21,354 nucleotides of DNA from JAVVEZ01 sp032250895 (lineage in GTDB: Bacteria; Pseudomonadota; Gammaproteobacteria; Pseudomonadales; Pseudohongiellaceae), in NCBI GenBank assembly GCA_032250895.1, contig JAVVEZ010000062.1, positions 1-21,354 of the forward strand, given 5' to 3'. Under the pieces are notes generated by a model that did no database searches, had not been told where the DNA came from, and worked only from the letters and a program-made list of their open reading frames with translations. A program made the position numbers and the translations under genes. How positions within the stretch are numbered: the first letter of the stretch is position 1; every line of letters begins with the position of its first letter. This document shows, in pieces, positions 15,583-21,354 of this stretch.

Positions 15583-16680
15583 TTATGGCCAGTCCGCGGA
15601 AGGACTCATATAGGCCCCCTTGGTAGCGATGGCCAGTTGCCAGTACAGAGGGCTCGCCATCGGGTCTCCCTCCAGCGGCTCCATGATGATGTTGACCGGA
15701 ATACCCGAGGGTAATTCCCTGATGGCCCGCTCAAACAATCTCTCCCGGTCAGGACCGGAAATCGTCCTGGCCCGGGGCGGGTTGTTGTCCAGCGTGGGCA
15801 GACCGTCGGTGATCAGGAAAATATTGTCCGGCAGCGGAGAGAGTTTCTGTATGGCCTGGAAAATATTTTGCAGGTTGGTGCCTTCACTGGGAACGACCTG
15901 GTGGAGGTTTTCGACGGCCTGATTGATTTGTTTTTCGTCGGCGACTTCCAGCCATTGACCTTCTGTCCCGGGAATCAGCGATTCGAAGGCCTTATTGAAA
16001 GTGTAGATCTGGTATTGACTGGGAGGAGGCAGTTGCGTGGTCAGCCAGTCCACCGTATTTCTGACATTGACCCATTTCTCGGAATTGAGTTTGGTTTCTT
16101 TCGGCATGTTCCGGCGCCGGATGATATTGACGATGGTGTTGTCCAGCATACTGGCAGAGGTGTCGACCAGAATCAGGATACGATTACCGCCGAGATAGAG
16201 TCCGGTCAGATACTGCCGGTTGCCGTTGCCGATGAACTGGCGGATATTATTTCCTGTTTGTTGTTCTTCGGCAGCCCGCAGGCGGGCGGCTTCGGCTTCC
16301 AGCACCGCAATATCCGATTTCAGTTTTTCCACGCTTTCCTGACTGGTGGAGCTTTCATTTTCCAGCTGGGCCAACTCTTCCAGAAAGGTGTTGATTTCCT
16401 CCTGAATCGAGGTGGCCAGGCCCTGGGCCTGGACCATCTGAAAATCGACATCGGAAACCGTATTGCGGATTCTTACCAGGTTACGCTGCCCTTCCAGAAT
16501 TTCCTCGTTGAGCAGGTTGATCTCGGCGGCCAGGGCAGGATCATTGTTGGGAGAGTTGACGCTGATGGAATGATCGAGAATCAGAAAAATAAGCACGACG
16601 GCACCAAAGCCGCTGGACATGACATCCAGAAATGCCAGGCTTATCGGGTTGAAGTCGCGTTGACTGCGGGCTCTTGCCAT
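15583..16680 (-). CDS. Inner-membrane ExbD-like anchor with periplasmic coiled coil and VWA domain (1)
   Basis: 365 residues. MARARSQRDFNPIS is followed by the helix LAFLDVMSSGFGAVVLIFLI (15-34) with Asp19 as the candidate ion-carrying residue. A long coiled coil spans about 48-140. The VWA domain (about 165-365) has a complete MIDAS: DTSAS (173-177), Thr268 in SEGTNL and Asp292 in ITDGLPT, so it should bind a divalent metal. The predicted topology places the VWA domain in the periplasm. It starts one base after the stop of the Hsp70-like gene (TGA-T-ATG), implying coupled translation. By analogy with ExbB/ExbD and MotA/MotB it should pair with the channel protein at 18016-18834; this is inference. 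Confidence 0.82.
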   Translation of the reverse strand: MARARSQRDFNPISLAFLDVMSSGFGAVVLIFLILDHSISVNSPNNDPALAAEINLLNEEILEGQRNLVRIRNTVSDVDFQMVQAQGLATSIQEEINTFLEELAQLENESSTSQESVEKLKSDIAVLEAEAARLRAAEEQQTGNNIRQFIGNGNRQYLTGLYLGGNRILILVDTSASMLDNTIVNIIRRRNMPKETKLNSEKWVNVRNTVDWLTTQLPPPSQYQIYTFNKAFESLIPGTEGQWLEVADEKQINQAVENLHQVVPSEGTNLQNIFQAIQKLSPLPDNIFLITDGLPTLDNNPPRARTISGPDRERLFERAIRELPSGIPVNIIMEPLEGDPMASPLYWQLAIATKGAYMSPSADWP

Positions 16681-16681
16681 A

Positions 16682-18019
16682 TCAGTTGACTCGAATAAGG
16701 TGCATGCTCACAGAAGCATTCGGCAAAGTAATCTGATCCCCCAACCTTAGAGTTCTGCGTTCGGCAAGAGTTTCGCCATTGATCTGCAGAACCTCCCCTT
16801 CGGGTTTTTCCAGCACGTAGTCCTCGGCCTGCCGGGTGATGGTCAGCAGCCCTTCAAGGCCAGGTTCGGGAATCTCGATAAAGGAGATGTCATGGGTGCT
16901 GATGTTGGCTTTGGTGTTTTTCCCCAGATACAGGATTTGCCCCGTCAGCGGATAGGCAAGGTGATTGATCAGAATATGGCTGGGACCTGGCTGTGTTGTC
17001 CGGGACGAGGTAAGTGGAGTGGGGTTTCTGCCGCCCGGCAAGCTGGTAATGAAACTCAGGGCCTGTTCACCTTCCCTGACGATATGATCCAGCGCAAACA
17101 GGCCGTTTTCAATAACGGCGTTGTCCGGCAATACCGTGATGTTGGGCAAGAAGGCCTGGATGCCGGGCAGTAAAGCGGCCTCGGCGCTGGTGAACATGCC
17201 GGTATGTGGACTGGTCAGGGTTTTGATCTCGGCCTGGATCCTGGTCAGGATATTGGTGGCTCTCTGCTCAAAATGGTTACGGTTGAGCCTGGCCTGGTGG
17301 ATAGTGCCCTTGTTGTTGATCTCCATCAGGATGTCGTTGCCACCCAGACTTTGTGCCAGCCACAGGGGCAGCTGGCTGTAGATGTATTGTTCGGTTTCAG
17401 CGTTGTGCCGGGGGTCGAAGCGGCTTTGCCGGATAAAGGCATCGGCAATCATGCTGGCCCAGGCGTCATACAGCGCCAGCGAACCGGCACCGGGAAGCTG
17501 CAGGACGGATTCCCGTTTCAGCATACCGTTCTTGTTGCTCAGAGAGCTGATGACGGCCTGGTGAAGCTGGATGTCCAGATAAATGGCGTTTTCGCTGTCA
17601 GCTGCGGCACAGGCGGCCAGTACCGCCATATCCACCAGACCCACGGCCTTGAGGGGGCTTTGTTTTGCCAGCCCCAGCAGTACGGCGAGCTGTTGCCGAT
17701 TGTAATTGCCGGGCACCACAAAGATCACCTCGCTGCCTTGCGGACAAGTCTGGCACAGCGAAGAAAGGTGGCTAAAGGCAAGATCAGCCTGGTGGCGAAA
17801 ATGCGGGTTGGTGTTGGTCAGGGGGTCCAGGCTCAGTTGGGACCAGAATTGATTGAAACTCTGTCTTGGGTAGAGTCGAAACAACTGCCGGGCCTCTTCA
17901 CCAAAAACAGGGGTTTTGGGGGCAACATTGGCAAAGCCGGGGCTTTCAGCCAGAACCTTGCCCTCCTCCTCGCTGAGGCGGACATTACGGTCATTCAACT
18001 CGATGATATGCATGCTCAC
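16682..18019 (-). CDS. Degenerate Hsp70/actin-fold (ASKHA) protein with C-terminal FHA-like domain
   Basis: 445 residues if started at GTG 18019, which overlaps the upstream stop as GTGA; ATG 18013 is the alternative. Residues 1 to about 315 follow the order of an Hsp70 nucleotide-binding domain: IIELNDRNVRL in place of phosphate loop 1, VIFVVPGNYNRQQLAVLLGL (98-117), AVGLVDMAVLAACAA (125-139), YLDIQLHQAVIS for phosphate loop 2, and SAEAALLPGIQAFLPN plus PDNAVIENGLFALDHIV near the adenosine site. The usual Gly residues and DLGT are lost, so ATP hydrolysis is doubtful. Residues about 350-445 resemble a Forkhead-associated fold (LTGQILYLGK, LLTITRQAEDYVLEKP, LQINGETLAERRTLRLGDQI) without the pThr-binding Arg/Ser pair. 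No membrane helix; probably cytosolic. Confidence 0.65.
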   Translation of the reverse strand: MSMHIIELNDRNVRLSEEEGKVLAESPGFANVAPKTPVFGEEARQLFRLYPRQSFNQFWSQLSLDPLTNTNPHFRHQADLAFSHLSSLCQTCPQGSEVIFVVPGNYNRQQLAVLLGLAKQSPLKAVGLVDMAVLAACAAADSENAIYLDIQLHQAVISSLSNKNGMLKRESVLQLPGAGSLALYDAWASMIADAFIRQSRFDPRHNAETEQYIYSQLPLWLAQSLGGNDILMEINNKGTIHQARLNRNHFEQRATNILTRIQAEIKTLTSPHTGMFTSAEAALLPGIQAFLPNITVLPDNAVIENGLFALDHIVREGEQALSFITSLPGGRNPTPLTSSRTTQPGPSHILINHLAYPLTGQILYLGKNTKANISTHDISFIEIPEPGLEGLLTITRQAEDYVLEKPEGEVLQINGETLAERRTLRLGDQITLPNASVSMHLIRVN

Positions 18020-18834
18020 AGATGCTCATCCCGTTCCGGTACCTGGAGGTGCGAGATCAGGTTGGAGTCACAGTAGTGCTGGGTATCCAGAACCAGGCGG
18101 TCCTGCATCAGCTGCAGCTGATAAAGAATGAACATCACCAGAATACTGACCACCAGTGCGACAAAGGTGGAGTTGAAGGCCACACCCAGGCTGGTGGTAA
18201 CACCGACGATATCGCCACTGACGGCTTTGTTGGCCTGGCTCAGGGCATCACCGATGCCACGTACGGTTCCCAGGAAGCCGATGGATGGGATGGCCCAGGC
18301 GATGTAGCGGACAACCGTCAGTTCACTTTCCAGGCGATCGGATTCATTGCTGCAGATATCCTTGATGACACTGGACACATCCTGAATGCTGCGCGTCGAG
18401 CCGAAACGCTGCAAAGCAGCGAGCAGGGTTCTCGGCAGCAGATAGTCCTTTTCCTGGGGTGGCAGTGCCTGTACCGGGCGGGCAAAGTCACGGGCGTCTT
18501 CCGGCAGGATGCTCATTCCTTCCGAGAGCTTGAGCAGTGAACGCTCCAGCAGTTTGCGCTCATTGTTGTTGCGGTACATTTTCAAACCGATGATCGCCAT
18601 GGCCCAGAACATCAGAATGATGGTGGTTTCCTGTTCATAGTCCCGCATCACTACGTACAGCGAGCGCTCCTGCACATAGTCCGGATTGCTGGCCGCGATG
18701 GCCTGTTGTTGTGCCAGCACGGCTTCGGCATTGGGCCGGATCACCGCCACGTAGACGGCATGAACGACGATGATGGAAATAATCAATGCAAAGATCTGGT
18801 AGACGAAATCGGAAATGACTCCTTGGGCTTTCAT
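18016..18834 (-). CDS. MotA/TolQ/ExbB-family proton channel subunit
   Basis: 272 residues with four membrane helices: about 10-32, 70-87, 172-195 and 212-240. A cytoplasmic segment lies between helices 2 and 3. Helix 3 carries the family hallmark AIPSIGFLGTVRGIGDA (181-197), and helix 4 has TTSLGVAFNSTFVALVVSIL, the Thr/Ser-containing channel-lining helix. Family members form pentamers that use an ion gradient to move or rotate a two-copy ExbD/MotB-type partner. The candidate partners are the two VWA proteins encoded downstream. The start ATG follows TTGAGGATC at a somewhat long distance. The stop overlaps the next start by 4 nt. Confidence 0.9.
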   Translation of the reverse strand: MKAQGVISDFVYQIFALIISIIVVHAVYVAVIRPNAEAVLAQQQAIAASNPDYVQERSLYVVMRDYEQETTIILMFWAMAIIGLKMYRNNNERKLLERSLLKLSEGMSILPEDARDFARPVQALPPQEKDYLLPRTLLAALQRFGSTRSIQDVSSVIKDICSNESDRLESELTVVRYIAWAIPSIGFLGTVRGIGDALSQANKAVSGDIVGVTTSLGVAFNSTFVALVVSILVMFILYQLQLMQDRLVLDTQHYCDSNLISHLQVPERDEHL

Positions 18835-18864
18835 GACAGGTTTTTGATCCTCAATAAAAAGTGG

Positions 18865-19143
18865 CTAGATATCAACAGGAAAGGCAACCGGCAGATCTTC
18901 CACGATCTGTACGCTGGGCACGAAGTCCTTGTCAGAAGGTGGAGCTCCTTCCTGCTCCTCTTGGGTAGTAACAGGAGTAGTAACAGGAATCGTGGCAGAC
19001 GCTTCTGGTTCTGAAACGGGGGCTACGGAGGGCTCTGAGGTTTCTTCTTGCGGCTCCACTTCCGGCTCAGCGCTGAAACTGAATCCGCTCAGACCAGGCC
19101 AGAGCAGTATGCCGGACAGAATAAGTTTCTTCATGCTGTTCAT
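18865..19143 (-). CDS. Small secreted Pro/Glu/Thr-rich protein
   Basis: 92 residues from ATG 19143, which overlaps the stop of the PEGA gene as ATGA; ATG 19134 (MKKLILSG) is also possible. A signal peptide is clear (KKLILSGILLWPGLSGFSFS, then AEP). The mature part is low in complexity, acidic and Pro-rich (EPEVEPQEETSEPSVAPVSE), with a PVTTPVTT duplication, and ends VQIVEDLPVAFPVDI. It is probably disordered in the periplasm and could be a linker or ligand for the adjacent complex. I recognise no family. It is kept as a gene because of its signal peptide and coupled position. Confidence 0.6.
   Translation of the reverse strand: MNSMKKLILSGILLWPGLSGFSFSAEPEVEPQEETSEPSVAPVSEPEASATIPVTTPVTTQEEQEGAPPSDKDFVPSVQIVEDLPVAFPVDI
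18965..18988. repeat. 12-bp tandem duplication inside the small secreted protein gene
   Basis: GTAGTAACAGGA occurs twice without a spacer. On the coding (minus) strand it encodes the PVTT unit twice. The length is a multiple of three, so copy number can vary without a frameshift. Confidence 0.8.
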
Positions 19144-21230
19144 GGTTCCAGATAGCGGGCGACCCTGAAGCCCAGGTCGTCCCGGGCCTCATCGCTGTAA
19201 TCACGATAGGAAAGGCGCAGCTCGGTGATCGTGCCATGAGCCCAACTGGAACCTCTGACCACATGGTAACGTCCATCATCAGGCCCGAAAGGGTTGGTTT
19301 CAACCTGGTTGCCAACCACCCCGGAGGCGCCATAGAAATCATGGGTCCATTCGGCAACATTGCCGCCCATGTCAAAAAAGCCGTTGCTGTTGGCCTCGAA
19401 ACTGCCGACCGGGGCGGAGCCCATGAAACTGTCATTGTAGTTGACGATGATACGGCCCAGAAAGGATGCCGCCGAGATGTCGGCGTAATTGCCGTGGTTT
19501 GCCGGCGGTGGCAGCTGGTCACCCCAGGGAAAGCGGAGCAGACTGTCGGCACTGCCATTGACCCTGGCCGCCCATTCCCACTCGGCTTCGGTCGGCAGGC
19601 GGTAGCCGCTGCTGTCCGGGTTGAAGCCGGTGACCTTGTCGTCAGCGACGGTATAAAAAGGAGGCAGGGATTCCTGTATGCTGAGCCAGTTACAGAAGAG
19701 TGCCGCGTCCTCCCAGCTGACCCGGACCACAGGCTGGCTGGCATTGTCCAGGGTCCTGCCCTGCAAGACGCCGGAGGAATGCTCCTTGCGGAATTGCTTG
19801 AACTGGGCATTGGTCACCTCGTGCAGGGACAGATAAAAAGGTCGGGACAGGTTGATATCGCGCAGGACTTCATTGGCCTGACGCCCGGCCTCGCGTCTGG
19901 AGGCGCCCATGGTAAAAGGCGTGGGGTAGAGCAGCTTGAGGGTCTGGCCGGCGGCGTTGGTGATCTGAGGCTTGATGGACTCCAGTTTCTGCTGTTCGAG
20001 ACTTTTCAGCTCGATGTCGAGACGTTGCTCGATGCCGGGCCGGGAAATGAAATCCGTCTGATAGGACACATAACCCTCACGCCGGACCTCGATGGTCTGT
20101 GACGCTGCCAGCAGCTCGATGGTCTGGTTCGCATTGCCGATCAGTTTGCCATTGACATAGAGCTGGGCATCGGCAGGCTGGGCAACGATTTGCACCGAAC
20201 TCAGAATCGGCTTGAGAGTGACATTGACAGAGGCTTCCTGGTCGGGGTTTATGCGCAGAGTCTGGCTATGTTCCTGGTATCCGTTGAGAAAGAATGAAAG
20301 CCGGTGCTGGCTGCCGGGAGGAACCGCAATTTCAAGCGGGGTCTGGCCCTGGTAATCCCCATTCAGTGTGACCGTGGCATTGCTCGGCGTGGAGCGCAGC
20401 AGTACCAGACCATCGGCAGGGATCAGCGCGATGGGTGGCAGGGTCTGGTCCTGCCGTGCCTGCACCGCCAGGACATCGGTCCAGGCCTTGTGGGCGGCGA
20501 GTTTGACCAAAATTTCATGTTTGCCTTCCAGGACTTCAGTGCTCAGAGGTGTCAGGCCTCTTTCCTCGCCATCCACGCTGACCGTTGCGCCGGGGGGAGA
20601 GGTATTGACGGTGATATTGGCCCAGGCCGGCAAAAGGTCCACCACCAGGGTTTGTTGCAGCGAGCGCCCTTCGATGTCAATGTTGGTGTCTACCGCCTGG
20701 TAGCGTTCTTTCTCGACATGGATATGGTGCTCGCCTGCGGCCAGTTCTATGGCGCTCAGTGGTGTCAGGCCGACCTCCTCGCCATCGATGACGACGCGTG
20801 CCTGCGTGATCGGGCCACTGGACAGGTTCAGGAAGCCGGGCAGCCGGATCAGTTCAATATTGAAGGTCTGAGCCTGTTCCGGGCCAATGTTCAGGCTGGT
20901 GTCGAGTTCGTAATAACCTTCTGCTTTTACCTTGATCTCGACGTCTCCGGTTCGGAGCAGATAACGGGGGCCGATCTGAATGGCCAGAGGGCTTTGCACG
21001 GAGAGTTCACTACCCACGGGCCTGAGGTCAAAGTAGACAGACTTGGCTGTGAGCACGAACCAGGCGGCGACAGCAAAGACGAAAAGAACGATGCCCAGCA
21101 CGATGCGGACCGGATTCAGCCGGAAGGCAAAACGACGCTTGTCCAGCGCTGCCGGGGTGAAATCAATGGGAACGATCAGATCATCTGCCGCAGCGGAGCC
21201 GGGGGAATCTTGTCCAGGATGGTCTGTCAT
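19140..21230 (-). CDS. Membrane-anchored PEGA-repeat protein with C-terminal FGE-sulfatase (SUMF1-like) domain
   Basis: 696 residues. A cytoplasmic tail (1-40) precedes one membrane helix at 41-62 (VRIVLGIVLFVFAVAAWFVL). Then come about five PEGA-type beta units: roughly 70-130, 136-200, 204-268, 272-340 and 344-408. Their hallmarks are VVIDGEEVGLTPLS, PPGATVSVDGEERGLTPLS, PSNATVTLNGDYQGQTPLE and PADAQLYVNGKLIG. Residues about 425-696 form an FGE/SUMF1-like domain (FTMGAS, YRLPTEAEWEWAARVNG, FDMGGNVAEW, VVRGSSWAHGT, DDLGFRVAR). The two catalytic copper-binding cysteines of formylglycine-generating enzyme are absent, so a binding or structural role is more likely. Probably a periplasmic scaffold or ligand-recognition part of the neighbouring complex. 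Confidence 0.88.
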   Translation of the reverse strand: MTDHPGQDSPGSAAADDLIVPIDFTPAALDKRRFAFRLNPVRIVLGIVLFVFAVAAWFVLTAKSVYFDLRPVGSELSVQSPLAIQIGPRYLLRTGDVEIKVKAEGYYELDTSLNIGPEQAQTFNIELIRLPGFLNLSSGPITQARVVIDGEEVGLTPLSAIELAAGEHHIHVEKERYQAVDTNIDIEGRSLQQTLVVDLLPAWANITVNTSPPGATVSVDGEERGLTPLSTEVLEGKHEILVKLAAHKAWTDVLAVQARQDQTLPPIALIPADGLVLLRSTPSNATVTLNGDYQGQTPLEIAVPPGSQHRLSFFLNGYQEHSQTLRINPDQEASVNVTLKPILSSVQIVAQPADAQLYVNGKLIGNANQTIELLAASQTIEVRREGYVSYQTDFISRPGIEQRLDIELKSLEQQKLESIKPQITNAAGQTLKLLYPTPFTMGASRREAGRQANEVLRDINLSRPFYLSLHEVTNAQFKQFRKEHSSGVLQGRTLDNASQPVVRVSWEDAALFCNWLSIQESLPPFYTVADDKVTGFNPDSSGYRLPTEAEWEWAARVNGSADSLLRFPWGDQLPPPANHGNYADISAASFLGRIIVNYNDSFMGSAPVGSFEANSNGFFDMGGNVAEWTHDFYGASGVVGNQVETNPFGPDDGRYHVVRGSSWAHGTITELRLSYRDYSDEARDDLGFRVARYLEP

Positions 21231-21242
21231 GACGCTACTCGG

Positions 21243-21354
21243 CTAGAGAATTGCTTCTTCGCACTGAATGGTAACGACTTTGCTTTCATCGTTCATGGAG
21301 ATCACAAATTCTTCCCGGACGTCGCGGTAACCCGGGCGAACACCAACGGCTGTG
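21243..21354 (-). CDS. C-terminal end of an unknown protein (5' part outside window)
   Basis: 36 complete codons ending at TAG (21245-21243), reading TAVGVRPGYRDVREEF, then VISMNDESKVVTIQCEEAIL. The VGVRPGYRDVREEF stretch looks like the end of a PEGA-like or carboxypeptidase-regulatory-like beta domain. It ends 12 nt before the PEGA/FGE gene on the same strand, so it almost certainly belongs to the same operon and shows that the operon extends beyond the window. No function can be assigned. Confidence 0.6.
   Translation of the reverse strand, partial: TAVGVRPGYRDVREEFVISMNDESKVVTIQCEEAIL

Noticed and set aside
17204..18076. 290-residue plus-strand frame, and similar plus-strand frames at 15868-16689, 14686-15450 and 19236-20102
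   Set aside because: All are antisense to the coupled minus-strand operon and lack ribosome sites or domains.
14554..18834. Zorya anti-phage system (MotA/MotB-like plus helicase genes)
   Set aside because: Only the MotA-like subunit fits; there is no OmpA/peptidoglycan-binding ZorB, no helicase and no nuclease in the window.

Overview
The window looks like chromosomal DNA of a gammaproteobacterium. The housekeeping half has the coaBC, algC, argB, slmA, pyrE, rph, yicC neighbourhood seen, with variations, in Pseudomonas and marine gammaproteobacteria. SlmA, a zinc-free L33 and an arginine-sensitive-type ArgB point the same way. I cannot name the genus. Two genes often found in this neighbourhood are absent: dut between coaBC and algC, and crc between pyrE and rph.

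Layout. 1-969 (minus) is an open frame that starts as YicC and becomes MoeA near 271-279; it is probably a contig-end chimera. 1105-2544 (plus) is rph-pyrE, convergent with slmA and the algC-argB-slmA-coaBC group on the minus strand (2566-6741). radC (6955-7629) diverges from coaBC. A good sigma70 promoter (7691-7719) then drives rpmB-rpmG, followed by the ABC-F ATPase uup (8433-10334). After uup come two strong hairpins built from related GTTGAAAAA words, then a small zinc-ribbon membrane protein (minus). Next is a class II cytochrome c-like protein (plus) whose upstream region holds a near-consensus FNR/Anr box at ideal spacing to a -10 element.

The minus strand from 14422 to the right edge is a tight accessory operon. 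In transcription order it encodes: the tail of an unknown protein; a membrane-anchored PEGA-repeat protein with a C-terminal FGE-sulfatase-like domain; a small secreted Pro/Glu-rich protein; a MotA/TolQ/ExbB-like channel subunit; a degenerate Hsp70/actin-fold protein with an FHA-like tail; and two paralogous proteins, each with an ExbD-like transmembrane helix, a coiled coil and a von Willebrand A domain. Start-stop overlaps and gaps of 1 to 30 nt indicate co-transcription. My reading is an ion-driven envelope complex in which VWA domains take the place of the peptidoglycan-binding (MotB/TolR) or TonB-linked (ExbD) periplasmic parts. Its function is unknown, and it is the best candidate here for an undescribed system. 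It is followed on the same strand by two unrelated lipoproteins and an M48 metalloprotease lipoprotein (11566-14421), possibly a separate transcription unit.

All calls rest on reading the sequence and on family knowledge; no searches were run.
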